DNA of 64,000 bases from Brachypodius melanocephalos (GCA_013398615.1 VZSR01001479.1:14405064-14469063); one strand, 5' to 3'. Numbered from the stretch's first letter, positions 1 to 12,609 are shown. The notes: generated by a model not told the origin, from the sequence alone. Translations and numbers: made by a program.

Positions 1-2886
1 GCATCTCCCTACAGAAAGCAGAATAAATGTGATAGGAACCTAGAAAATAAGGCAAAATTATAATAGGGAAAAGAGCATCTTCATGTTAACCTTTGACACA
101 ATGATTTCAAGTTGTGAGTTTGCACTGAAGCAGAACAGAGCACAATTTACGAATGTGTTTCTGGCTGTTTATGGCTGAAATGACCACAGCTACACCCTTT
201 AGCAGTGGAAACTTCTGGTTTTTTCTTCCCTTTGTGAGGAAAACTGAGCAAGCAGAGGTGGGAAATGGCCCTGCTTTGGCTCCCCTGTGCAACCCTCAAG
301 CCCCAGTGAAGGCTTGCCAAGCATCATCTCAGGTTTTCAGTGCTGATACACTGAGGACTGGCAGGCAGTTCAGTGCCCTGTTCTCTAAGCAGTGGCAATG
401 GGAAGGAAGAGAAGGCACTACTGGTTAGTTAATCGCTTTTTATGGACTGGCAGGGCTGTGCCCTTTTTTAGTGGTCAGAGGGATAAGAGCATCTCAAAGT
501 TTTAGGGGAAAGATGGTATCAGAGACTTATAGGTGGGGAACAACAAAGCAACAAAACAGTGGTGCAGCTGCCCTTGGTTTTTCATTATCTCCACAATGGC
601 ATTAGATGCAAAGAGAAACCATGAGAACTGAGCCATCAAATAAAAATTCTCATTGACATAAATTAAAGCACATTTAATCACAGGTGAAATTTGTTCTTTT
701 TAGCTGTCCAGAGAGTACTGTTATTGATGCCTAAGCATTTCTTGTGTAAGAGCAATAATGTCCCAATGTGTTTGTCTAAAGAAGGAATGTTTGCCAATAA
801 CAACAGACTCAAAAACTGAAGCCAAAATTTTGAAATGAACACACAATGCTTTCAGATATGAGGGCCATGTTAAGCCGTGACTTAAAATTGGCAAGAGCTA
901 TGTCTTAAGGACCCTGTCTCTTGGTAACTTTACTCATTAATTCAGTCTCTCACTGTTGACTCATTCAAATTGCATCTAAACAGGGAGAAGCTCACATGCT
1001 TCTCTTCTCAGCTATGAACTGTAAACATTTTTATGAAGGCAGAAATTGTGGTTAACATGCTATATGCTTGAAAATACATTATAAGTCTCATGACTTAGCT
1101 GAAAATAGCTAACAGGAAGCAGAAGAAAATGGGAAGAAGAAGAAAATGCCTCCCCCAAGGCATTAAATATCTATCTCTATACCAAAAGTATGCTTCTGTG
1201 CTCAAGTTATTCAGGCATGAGGTCTCAGAAGAAAAAGCCAAGTGATGCCTCTGCACAGTTCAGCAGAAAGCCTTCTAGTAAGTAGTAATCCAGTAATAAG
1301 GACCTCACCTGAGAGATGAGGAAACAGCCTAATTTAGAGAAGGGATCAGTTGTGTCTTCCATCTCTTAGGTGAGTGTCCTAATCCACAGGCAATAGATGA
1401 TTCTAGGATTGAAGCTTCTCCTTCTGTAGCAATTTCTGTTGTGGATCAGATAGTAAATGTGGCACTGAGAAAGGCAGGAGTCTGGCTTCAGAGCCACCTG
1501 AAAAGAGTGGTCTTCTAGGAAGTCTGAGACTCATGACACTCTGGCCTTCTGGACTCAGGATGTAATCTTGCACGAAGCTCTCTTGTAAGCCAGGTGAGTA
1601 CTTTGGCTACCATGCCCAAACTTACCAGATCCACCTGGAACACACTTGTCCTGTCCCATTAATACTGCAATGTTGCAACAGGGGATTTGGTTCATCAGCA
1701 CCTGCACCCTAATGGTCTGTTTTCCCTCTGACCTAGTTACTAGACCTAAAATTTTGATTGTCTAGGTCAAGCTCAGATGCATGCAAAATTGGAAAATCTA
1801 AGCATGCTATTAAAAAAAAAAAAAAAAAGGAAGATGAAACCTTTGCTTTCTAGAAAGTTCATGGTTTCATTTGATACAAAATAAAGAAATGCCTTCCAGA
1901 CTTCAGAAATTTTAATGGTGTTTTAATGGAAAATTATTTTTTTACAGTTGTAGTGCTGTTGTGGACAATTGTAACAGAAATGCTAAGAGTGGTATGAATG
2001 CAAATTGAGTGTGGAAATTCTGAAAGAGACCCAGCCAACACGTTCCCAGCCACCATCTTCCTCAGGCAAGTCAGGAGCACCCCAGGACCTCTGTGTCATT
2101 ATTGCAGTGAATTAAGCCTGCTTGTCCTAGGACTCTGGTCCAGGCATGTCTGCATGCACCCATTTTTCAGTCGTCTTTGGTACATTCATCTCCTCTGCCT
2201 TAGGAAAATATTCTGGCCCACTTTGGCCAGAAAATTTGTGCATCCATTTTCTATGCTGTCCCTCAGAATTCCAAAAGCAAGAGTTTAGGTGCTGGACTGC
2301 AGTGAATCTAAAAAAAGACAACTCTAACAATCCCACGGATGACTGAGGACTGTCTTAATGCAAGTATTACATAAATGAATAATGTTTTCAGTCCTAACTC
2401 TTTGTCATGCACAACAACCAGTAGATGGAGCTTATTTACCAGCACTGGAAGAACCAAAGAGTCTCAATTCTAGCATTTTTGGACAGTAAATAGCAGCAAG
2501 TCACACTGATGATAAATGTATTGTACTACACCTTACAGTGCATATCTTAATGTACAGCAGTGGCCTTGGTTGTGTCATTTTGTCAGTCCTTGAGTTGAAG
2601 AGACAACCCCTTGTGTCATAGATCTCAAGGTCCCCTATACAACTGAAAAAAGAATGGCTAGATTCACGTACCTTAAAATGTCCTTATTTACACACTCAAC
2701 AAAAAATCTGTAAGAAATCCTTCTTTGTCCACCTTAAAACTTGCTGACTGCAAAGCAGAACCTCAGACTTAGGAATTAGGCAGCACAGATTCTCCTGTTA
2801 CCAAGCGTTCACAGATATAAATCATTTCCATCTGGAGTGGTCTCACAATATAATTTTTATGACTGTGGCTCACCCTTTCCAGAGTG

Positions 2887-2944
2887 CTGTTTCCCTTGAA
2901 TTGCTAGACAGCGCTCTGTTTCCCTTGAATTGCTAGACAGCGCT
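2887..2944. repeat. 29-bp tandem duplication (two copies)
   Basis: Two adjacent 29-bp units, containing TTCCCTTGAATTGCTAGACA, begin at about 2,887 and 2,916. They are identical apart from a base or two at the unit edge (GTGCTG versus GCTCTG). This looks like a recent simple tandem duplication with no coding content. Confidence 0.85.
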
Positions 2945-3959
2945 CTGGAGTGAGGGCAAAATCAAGCCCTGTGGCCAAGGGTGGTAAGGAAGCCTCCATC
3001 AATGTGTGCTGGCCTCGCAGGGCAGGGCAGAGCAGGGCAGATTAAGGCAAGGCAGCACATTCCCAGGAGGAACACTCTTACAGGCTACTTCAAAAGTTTG
3101 GGGGCTAACCTGTGCTTTAGATACTGCTGTCCTGCGTCACTGGGCATATGTCAAAAAGTGTACTGCTTGCTTGGCTGATGTATAAACTACAAGCTCTTTT
3201 AATGACTTTCAAACATGGTACCTCATTTTCTAAAATAAAGCAGTTTCTAAAGTTTTGGTTAGAGACAGTTTAAAACTTTTAACTTACGAGTATCGAACCA
3301 GAAATTCCTGAGGACTAGAAGTATAGTCGTAGAGATCAGTCACTTTCTACCTTACATATAGGTACTCACTGGACATATCATCAGATAGTATATCCCAAAG
3401 CACACTCTTGAAATTAACACAGAAACAGATTGTCTTTGATTTTCATGGGTTTGTTGTCTGGGGATTTTTTCCCCCCTGGCATATAGATTTCAAATATAAA
3501 GTTACCAGTTACCTACTACAATTTTACCAAGGAAAGAAATTTGGTTACTTTGAGGGTCTCAATAGCTGCCAGTCACTAAAGTAAGAATTAGATAAGAACA
3601 AATATATATCAGAAAAATCCTCTTCTTTCTCAAAAGAAAGGCATTTTCTCTAAACATGCTGTGGTTTGAGTCCTTTTAAAGGTTTCCATTATTCCAAAAC
3701 CAAAAAAGCCTTGAATTGCAAACAAAACAAAAGAAAATTGTCAAAAGAATGTTTGGAAGAAACGTGCATCTCTCTTTTCATGTGATTATATGAGTGCTCA
3801 CTGTCAAGGACCAGGAGTTCCTCAGCCAGACAGTGCTCAAAGTAATCAGATCCTTTTAGGCATCACACTAGGCTTTAGTAGTTAAATTGTTTAGTAACTG
3901 GAAAAGAAATATTAACTATGTGGGAGACAGTGTTGTATGGAAAAGCATGCTGTGAAAGG

Positions 3960-4270
3960 CCAGTGTCCACAAAGGAGACAGAGGAGCCCTGTAAGAATCA
4001 ATTTTATTCAAAAAAAGGGAGAGGCCACTAAGCCATTACCCCTGTGGGGCCTCTCCCGAGTTTTTGGAGGATGCAGCCTCCTTTAATCCTAAATTCCCAA
4101 CCGCATGTTGCCCTCCTCCTTTCCCCATTGGCTGAAGTATTAGGAAGATACCGCCACCTAATATATATTCTCCCTTTAATATGTATCCCCCCTCATCACG
4201 CATTGTATGACCATTAAAATTTGTTTTAAGACAACCAGAGAAGTTAATATCCATAAGTCTCTCATTTCCC
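3960..4270 (-). mobile_element. Probable old LTR remnant (minus orientation)
   Basis: Read on the minus strand, the segment has the order of parts expected of a solo LTR. There is a purine-rich stretch, a CCAAT-box-like AGCCAATGGG near 4,125-4,134, and a hairpin with a perfect 10-bp stem (GGGAGAGGCC at 4,017-4,026 pairing with 4,048-4,057). An AATAAA signal follows at about 4,004-4,009, then a downstream part ending in TTTCACA near 3,952-3,958. No gag, pol or env frame is present. The short minus-strand open frame at 4,036-4,254 is not recognisable. Exact termini and target-site duplication were not identified, so the family is unassigned. Confidence 0.4.
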
Positions 4271-7200
4271 CCCCAAAGTTTAGAAGTTCAGCCTGTGCTC
4301 GGTTCTGCAATAAACTTGTGCAGCTTGATTTTCATAAAGACACTGACATCTATTCTTCCAGAATCTAACAGGTTCTTTTGGATCAAGTCACTTGTGAAGA
4401 TATGAACACCCATTTCTCCTGTCAGTGTCCTAATGACTCCCCACTCTGTGCTTTGTCACAAGAGGAAAGATATATTCCTGGCATTTCAAAAGCTGTTGCA
4501 ATTTTTCTTTGATTGAGATGTAGATACTTTCTTGAAAAGTAGTATCTTTGGAAAATTGTGCCAAAAGGATCTGGCACTCTCTTCCATCTCTACTAATCGC
4601 CATATATAAATTACAGATTGTGCTCCTGTAGCTTGCCTTCAGAGACACTTTTCACTGTGGCTGACAGTAGTTGCTGTAGTTTAGATGGGAAAAAAGATAG
4701 TGGTACTGATGTGATTTTGGCTCGATGTGCTATCTCTAGATCAGGTTTTAACATCTGTGCCTGAGGTTCTTCAGTAACCTGAAGAGGATGAGGAATTTCA
4801 GAAACTGATGCTTTGTCCTCTTGGTTAGCATGAGTTCATGAGAAGCTTCATTGCAGAGAATGCTTTGAACTGGAATCACTCTGAGCATTAAAATCTGTTG
4901 AGAACTTTCCTCTGCCAGCAGAGGTCATGCCAATATTTCCTTGGATGTGGAAATCTTTTGGGCTGTTCATTTGCTAATTCTCTAGTATCAGAACATATGT
5001 AGTGCTGGTATCCATCTCAAAAAAACCCATTAATTTTCTGGGATTCTTCACTGTCAGCCACCTCCTGCCTCCTGTAAATTTTTACATTTAGAGGACAGGT
5101 TTCCTACCTGCCATGTGAGCTGAACTCTGGCTGCCTCTGTCTGCCCATATCTGTGAGGTTGCTGATGTTCAGTAATTGCTCTTTTTAGTGTCTAAAGATG
5201 CCTGAGAAATCAAGGCCACTTCCTCAGAGTCAGGGAGTCCTTGCCCCAAAGAGCTTATGAAGCAGAAACTTTAGAGAGAGAAGAAAGAAATTTTTTCCCC
5301 TGTTCTTGCTGACTAACCGAGTTTGGCTGACATGACACCCTGCTGTGATACAGGCAGAGGGGAGCAAGAAGCATAAAGCACAAATGTAGCACATGTAACT
5401 TCTTTATTGTGGGCAACCCCAGGAGTGACCCTGCCCTGCAGTAATGAGTGTGGCAGGGCATTCACTGTTAACCACTTGGGTGCCTATCAACAGATGGGGT
5501 GAGAAACAGAAGATGGAAAGGAAGGAATGGGTACAAAGACAAGGTAAAGAACAAAGTGAACAGCTGCAGAGCAGCAGCATCTTATGAAGTACCTCTGCAC
5601 TTCCAGGAGCACAAGGAGATACAAGTTGGTGGTCTATTTGTGTTATATAATGTGCACAGTACAAGCTAGGAAGTGACATTGTTGAAGTTACCACTACAGG
5701 AGAACTGTAGTTACCACTGCTTTACCATCACATATATACTCATAAAATCCAGAAGTATGGATGCCTTATAATTTACTAATATTTCTTTTTGGTCAAGTTT
5801 GACAACTGTGTTAGGATGAGGGCCTAGGAATCCTGATGTTTCTGTCAGGGAGAAAAATCTGCTCATATACAAGTGAAACCACCTGCCTTTTGTGAAATTT
5901 CAGTGCAAACTCCAGTTTGTAAATTGTGTAGTTGAATTTACACCAGATGCCAACACAACCTTGATATGCTGCTCTGTGACATTTACCTTGCTCATCATGT
6001 TTTTTCAAGTCACAGTGGGGAACACTGAGAACACTGCAGCAAAAGGAAATAATGTCAGGAAAAGCGCCTGGGTTTTTGAAAGAACCCAGCACCTTATTAG
6101 GGAAATACTGGGAATGTAATGACTTTTCTGTCCTTTGGTGTGATTAAACACATAAATGCTCTGGGTTTAAGGGCATATTGGCAACTCAGATGTTCTGGTA
6201 TTTGAAGCTGTAGGATATATGTCAGTTTAAATCCAGATAGCCAGGGATTAGTATCAAGGCTTATTTTAATACAGAAGCCACACAGGATTAAAGGAACTGC
6301 TTGCTTTTCTTCTCATATGGAGAGGGTGAAAATAACTCCTGAAGACCTCAAGATTTATGCATCATTTAAGTCCTGTTCTGACGCTGCTAAGTAGAGCATT
6401 GTGATGTATCTCTGCATAAAGGTGACCTTAGCATAGCAGGAGTACCCCAAGGTGTTTATCTGGCCCCTGCCAGGACATGTGAGAGAACTGAAACTCTTCT
6501 TAAAGGCAGATTTATAGCACCAGCAAGAACCTGATTAAACTAAGAATTCTCCAAGGGTTTTCTCCCTCAACATAAGTATTTTATTTAAATATTTATTGAG
6601 TTCTGTACTGTGTCTCATAAATGGTATTTGTGTTATTTAAATATCTTCCACATGACTACTTTTGAATCCTGCTTCTAATCTAACCCTTTTAATCAAGTTC
6701 TCTTTATTTTAAATTAAACCTCTACATTGGGGTTGTACAGCTTATTGCTGATTTATATCCTAAATCATTGGCTTTCTACAGTTTCCCAAATTAAGACTCA
6801 GGCTGCCAGAGACTGGCATGATGGAGTTTCTGCTGGAGCCTGCCTGCCAGCAGATGTACAGCAGTCTTCCATGGACACATGAGATTAAACTCCCTTTAAG
6901 GTCAATAGCACTGTTCCCCTGTGTTATTGAAACAAAAATTCAGTTTCAAAGAGTTTAAAGTCATATATATCAATTATGATGCTCTAGTCTGACTTCTTCC
7001 AGAGGACTGACCAAAGCAACCCAGGAAGTCCTGTTTAAAGTCCAGGGCTCCCCTCTGGAAGGTAGTCAGGCTTCTAGGAAGATACTCTTTCTTGTCATAG
7101 AGACTATGAACAACAGGGAAATCAGTACACCAAACTATCCTTCACTGTTAAAAACATGCAGATACATGCACGAATTGTAGTAAGAGTTTCAGATATTCAT

Positions 7201-7465
7201 AACACACTAGATGTCTCATTTCTAATTTTTTTGGGTCTTCTTTCCCACCTTACCATGAGGTTTATTGCCAATCTTTGCATACCAAAGGCAAGCTCCTCTG
7301 ATTTTTTTTTTTTTACTCCTTATGGAAATTGTATTTTGACTGGCAATCACGACACTGAATAAAGGCACAGAATCTAGAAGTTCCTAGGACTCTGTAGAAG
7401 AGCAGAAAAAGCATAATCATGGCTATAAATGACAATGTGGGGCATTCAGCTACCCTTCTAGTTAC

Positions 7466-7481
7466 TGCTGCCCTCTACTTC
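7466..7481 (-). promoter_or_regulatory. CTCF-like motif
   Basis: On the minus strand GAAGTAGAGGGCAGCA matches the core of the CTCF consensus (ASYAGRKGGCRS) at all core positions, missing only the leading CC. It is a motif match only. Confidence 0.3.
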
Positions 7482-10427
7482 TATGGGTCCAGAAATCCTA
7501 GAGTCTGTGGGGAAGCAAGCAGAAAGGAAAACACCACACATGTTAAATCCCCAGCCTTTTCTATCAGCATAGAAAACAGTCACAGACTAGCTCCTGACAC
7601 AAGAATACAGGATCATTGCTGTCAGTCTGAGGGATGGATAAATGCCACACCTAAATATTCATAGAAGAGTTGTAATGATTTAGCTAAAAAATAATTGCAT
7701 CACACTTCTTTAGTTCAACCAGTGCGCAGAGTATGTATGCACATAGCCTGTACTAGTCTGAGGGAAACTTCACCAGGATCAGCAAGGTCTAAAGGGAACA
7801 CACAGCTAAACCGGCGCAATATCATCCCTCTAATGAAACAGATCCATTTCCTCTGTGTAATGAACTGGTTTTCAGACTCCACTGCCTGGTCTGCACCATC
7901 ATTTATACTGACAAGAAAAGAGTACCTTACCAAATCAGCTGAGGGGATACTTCTTATCAGATCAAAAATTCTCAAGGCAAAACCAAGGCTAATCTAATAA
8001 TGACTTAATGCCTTTCCTGTTAGGTTTTTTATTTATAAAGCAATCCAGGAAGTGGCAGGGACTATAGATCAGTATGATTGATCTCCACAATCCTATGAGT
8101 ATGGGGGTAATTGCTTATTTGACACATGTGTGTGTCCATCAGGTTTCTTAGCTAAGCAAATTCCTCTGTGTAAATAATCTTGCAAATCACACAGGGACAA
8201 ATTCTGTCCAGCCTGTACTTTATGTGCAAGATGCTAGCAATTCTAGGACTCTGTATCTGTAGACCCCAGTAAAATTAAACCTTGTTCAAGAATCCACATG
8301 ACTACAACCATCTCATTAAGTACAGTGAAGGTCCTTGCTGCATCCTCCTGTATAACAGTGCTGGAGCAACTCTGGGATGCTGCAGCATCCTGATGTCCTG
8401 CCTCCTGGAACAGCTGACTCCTATCCAGCTCAGTAAGCTACAGCCCTTAGAGGCTGCCAGCCTGAAGAGCCAGAGAGCACTCAGAGGATGCAGTATTTCA
8501 CTGATTCACCCCTGGAACATGGCAGGGATCAATTATGTGACACACACACACATAATGTGCCAGCTCTGCAATTGCTCTGCAGTTCACTGTTAGGGAAGGT
8601 GTTAAACTGTGGGAATCAAATGGCAGGAGGAGGTGAAAATTGATTGAAGGTCTATTTTATTTCTTTTGTTAGATGGCCTACCAAACATACAATGCCAGAA
8701 AGGTCTAGTTCCTGGCCTTTGCTCCTTCAAGGCCTCCCATCTGAGACACAGGGTGCATGGAGGAGTATATGCCCCACAGATAGCCAGCTAGCTGTGAATA
8801 AGGAGAGATCTTATTTGTCTAAGAACTCCCCTTCTTGAGTAGCCCCAGTGGCCTGTGAACAGTGGAGTGTAAATTCTTGCCTTGCAGTCTCTCTTTAGCT
8901 CCAGGAACAGGGAGTCCAATGCATCTGCAAGTTTTGAGGTAATCAGAGGCCACAATGCCATGCACAGACACATGAGAGGAGCTGGGATCTGTCACAGTTC
9001 ATTTGGTTGTCAGCTCTATTCTGATACCTACAAGAAACATTATCCCTTGCTTTGTAAGAATAAGCTTATTTGCTCAAGATTTGTATTTGAGGCATGACTC
9101 TAACGCTGTCTGCCGTAGTTATTCAGCAGGAAATCTGCAGTCTCTCACTGAAATTATAGCAAGTCCCATATTTGCTCTGTATATGTTATGTAAGAGTTAC
9201 TATTCTGGGCTATGCTAAATTTAAAAGAGAAATCTATCAGGGACTCCCACTAGCAACTTGGGCATTGAAATGTTCAGGAGAACCTCCTTCTTTGATTAGG
9301 CAGATTGTGAGCAGAAAAGCAGAGTTTGAAGCTTAATTTACATCCCAGTTCAAGTCAAAAGAGAAAATTGTAAAGCCCTAGACAAATTGTCAATGATACT
9401 GTCATTTAATTTACCCCCAGAATAAAATTTTAGTTAGAGTGACACACAGAATTTTAAAGGGGCAATATCCCGAGGCCCCTCACCAACAGATTAAATTCCT
9501 TTTCTAGACTGGTTAGGGAGGGTCTGGTATACAAGTGATACAAACCATGGATGGTCTACACTCAAGCCATGTAGGCTTATTTGAACCTTGTGAAAATAAG
9601 CTCTCTTGACTCCTGAATATTCACAGCTCAAGTAGGGCTCACACACAGACCTTGTACTGCTTTACCTCCTAGAAGTGATTTTTAGCTACTTTTAAGTGGT
9701 TAAAATGCCAACTGAATGCCATAGAATATGTGATAGATTGCTTGTTGCTTTCACCCTACCCACATTTTACTAAATAGCAACAATAATTGGATAACTACTT
9801 AATTTACCAGCACTAAGAAAATTATGGGGGGGCAGGGGGGGAAAAGATAAACACTAAGAGCTACATGTTCAAATGTTTACTGGCTCATAAGTGTACAGCA
9901 TAAACCTGTAGGAACCTAGATGTTTTGATCAATGTTTGTAACATAATGAGTATACACTGTCTCTGAAAACTTTTCATTCAATGACATAGGACAGCAGATT
10001 GTAAAAAGGCTTGAATGACTCTTTTTGGAAAGCTTTAGCAAGAAGGCAGATAAAGTGAGACTCCCCCAAGGATGATGTTGTGACAAACAGGTCAATAGCT
10101 AAAACCGTGACTGGTCCCACTCTGCTCTCCATCCTAACTCCAGGCAATCTCATTCAGTTCAAATTCAGCTCCAAAGGCTGTGTAAGGCCTCAAAAGATGC
10201 ACAAGCTTTCTGTGCAGCATTTCCTGAGGTGCTGTGTGCATGCCAGAGGGAGAAGCCCATTCCAACCCGGGCTCAGTCAGTTTGCTGCACCAGCATCAGG
10301 GCAACACTCCTGACTGCCAGCAGCGTTTGGGCAATGACAGACTGGTCAATAGGTTATTTTCCCCATATATTCACTTCCAATTAAACGTTTTACCATTAAA
10401 CACCTTATCATGGTCCAGGCTAGGTGG

Positions 10428-10428
<1 letters not shown>

Positions 10429-10456
<28 letters not shown>
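10429..10456 (+). repeat. Poly(A) tract of about 27 bases
   Basis: An uninterrupted A run follows GGCTAGGTGG. No AATAAA lies just upstream and the preceding sequence resembles no known transcript, so it may be a simple homopolymer rather than the tail of a retrocopy. Confidence 0.8.
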
Positions 10457-10461
<5 letters not shown>

Positions 10462-10539
10462 CTGAGGTTTTTAAATCTCGGTGAAACGCTGAGAGCTGTG
10501 TCTTCAGCTCTCATTTAGGAGGAGTTGGATGCAGGCTCA

Positions 10540-11060
10540 CCGTGAACAGGAATGGTGCGTATTTATCACCGTAGCTTTTCACACGTTCTGCAACCGGCGT
10601 GCTGTAGTGTGAGCAGCAGTTCTTCGCTGCTGATGTGGATTCCACGGGGACGGTGCCTCCCGATACACTGGGAAGGAGCTGGGGCTCATTGAGGCACCCG
10701 AAAATCCCCATCTCCGCCCAGCATAGGGAGACATCACATGTAGACTACTGAAACTGCTGCTGCTCGCTCGCTGTGCCGAGAATCAGGCGGCCCTACAACA
10801 CTTTGAAATGCTTGTACTTCTCCCCCAAACAAGAAGGACAAGGGGCCCCTCAGCCGGTGCCGCGTCCCTCCCGCGCGGCCCCCGCCAACAGCCCTCGGGC
10901 GCCACAAGATGGCGCCGTGCGCGGCTCCCAACATGGCGGCGGCGTGAGCGGGGCCGGCGGCGAGGCGCTGTGGCCGGTACCGGGAGCAGTTTCCCTTCTC
11001 CTGAGGGAAAACGCGGGGCCTTGGGTGTGACAGCCCTGCCCGTGGCCTCCAGTGCTGCGG
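10540..11060. promoter_or_regulatory. Orphan CpG-rich promoter-like island
   Basis: A GC- and CpG-rich block sits in otherwise AT-rich DNA about 15 kb left of RHOQ exon 1. It holds two tandem plus-strand YY1-type motifs, AAGATGGCGCC (10,906-10,916) and AACATGGCGGC (10,930-10,940), of the kind found at or just after transcription starts. A GC box (TGGGCGGAG, minus strand) lies near 10,716-10,724. A consensus splice donor follows the YY1 pair on the plus strand (GTGAGC at 10,944), and another occurs on the minus strand (GTGAGC at 10,540-10,535). The layout suggests a bidirectional promoter. No recognisable protein is encoded, so the transcript or transcripts are unknown; they may be lncRNAs or rapidly evolving genes. 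Confidence 0.55.
10541..10711 (-). CDS. Candidate first coding exon of an unknown minus-strand gene (hypothetical)
   Basis: An ATG at 10,711 in a favourable context (GGAGATGGGG, purine at -3 and G at +4) opens 57 codons. The frame ends exactly at a codon boundary against a consensus splice donor (ACG|GTGAGC). The translation begins MGIFGCLNEPQLLPSVSGG and ends near SYGDKYAPFLFT. I do not recognise it and see no signal peptide, membrane segment or domain motif. It lies at the edge of the orphan CpG island, which fits a first exon, but an open frame of this size can arise by chance. No downstream exon was identified. Confidence 0.2.
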
Positions 11061-12599
11061 GGGACACTGCGGATGAAGGCTCAACCACCCAAGCACACTC
11101 CAAAGGACTAGAAGACCCTTGCTTGTGGTCAAGTAGTGATGATTAACACACGCGTTGCACACACGCACACCTCTTCTTGTCCCCGAATTTTCAGGTTTTC
11201 ATTTTCTTTCGTTTAAGAAAACCAAGCAATGACACGAAGATCTTCAGCAAAGTCTTGCAACAGGTCAGCGATAAGGCAGGGCAGGAGCAGCGGGGCGCTG
11301 AGCTGCTGGTCCTGCTGGGAATGCTCGGTCTTCAGCTGGGATAATCCAAATAACCATTGCTCTGTGCAGCCACAACTTTTCAAGCAAAGACCTTCATGGA
11401 ACTGAAACCCAAACGTGACCGAACCCCCCCTGTGTATCAAAAGCAGAGAAATCCCAGGCGGTTCTGGTGTGCTGTCAACATTAACGGGGCTGAGTGGGCT
11501 ACTGCTGCTCCGAGGGATTACCACTGCTCTTACAGATGAGAATAATTGTACTGCGTTTCAATCCAACACCGGGCTAAAGAAAAGAAGGCTTAGAGGCAAG
11601 TAGCTGTACTTTTAAAAAGTTAAAAAGGCTTACTTTTTATCTTTTGGAAAGCTGAAGCTGTACAGAAATGTTTCGGGTCTATAGTCCATGAATAGCTGCA
11701 AAATGGAGCCACATTAGTGAGAAAACTCTAAAATATACAAAAAATCTCTGCACTTTTAAAACACTTGCCATTGGTGTAAATTGTAATGGGGATCAGTGCC
11801 AAAGCTGGGATTTTAATTCAGGACTTTTACCTCTCAGCCAGTCTGGTTCCTGTGTAACAGTGCTATGATAGAAAATTATCCCCATGGAGCCAATTGTACC
11901 TTCGAAAATTTGGAAAAGGTGGGATTCCCCTTCCTGCTGAAGTGATGTTCAGCTATTGCAAGAGTATTTTACTGTGTCTTCCTCCCAGGCCACCTCTGGG
12001 AATTGCATAATCCATAATCTATGCCAGAAGGATTGGATGTATTTAGGAGCTCACTCAGTACCCCTGGAATATCTCCATAAAGTTATATATTCCTCCTGGA
12101 TGTTCAATCTTCCTGTGAAATCACCCTGCCAGAGCATCCAGAGTGGCTTCTGGGACAGCATCAGGCCAGAGATGGCCTCCTCGTGGCTGCAGCACCTCTC
12201 CCAGATCCCTAGAGAACATCAGAGCTTGCAGCAGCTCCACTGTCTGCAGGGTAAACCTGGGAGGGAGTCATGAAGGCATTTTTTCCCTCTACTGTGCCTC
12301 CTACAGATTTTTCCTTGGGAAGGGATGATCTAAGCCCATGTGATTTGGGATTCAATGTCTTTACCCTAACAACAACTGTATTGCACTTCCCAAGTGGAAG
12401 TAAAGCGTTTTACCTCTCTGCCACTGTTGAGCAGCTGTTAGTAGTCTGTACAAAGTATATCTCTGTGCCAAAATTCAGGCTTCTCCTTTAAGTAACTTAC
12501 AAACTAGCCTTCTGGAAATGTCTTCTGCTTATTTAAGCGCCAGCACTGCTCTCATCACTGGGGGAGGAGGGGAGAGCCGAAATATGAGGTCATGCTCTA

Positions 12600-12609
12600 G
12601 TCATGTGAC
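12600..12609. promoter_or_regulatory. E-box/M-box motif GTCATGTGAC
   Basis: This motif matches the MiT/TFE (MITF-TFEB type) extended E-box TCATGTGA with its flanks. An AGGTCA nuclear-receptor half-site lies just upstream at 12,587-12,592. The match alone does not show activity. Confidence 0.25.

Larger units (their letters stand above)
1..10480. other. Gene-poor upstream flank
   Basis: No open frame here resembles a protein I recognise, and none has convincing exon structure. The sequence is AT-rich and non-coding in character. Separately listed contents are a 29-bp tandem duplication near 2.9 kb, an LTR-like segment near 4 kb, two CTCF-like motifs (2,418 and 7,466) and a G-rich run near 9.83 kb. 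Short homopolymer runs (A-tract near 1,811, T-tract near 7,302) are also present. From mammalian gene order the neighbour further left would be expected to be EPAS1, but no EPAS1 exon is visible. Confidence 0.6.

Noticed and set aside
10734..11168. 144-codon minus-strand and 112-codon plus-strand frames in the orphan island
   Set aside because: Overlapping frames on both strands with R/A/P-rich composition are typical of GC-rich DNA. The island is kept as a promoter candidate but these peptides are not.
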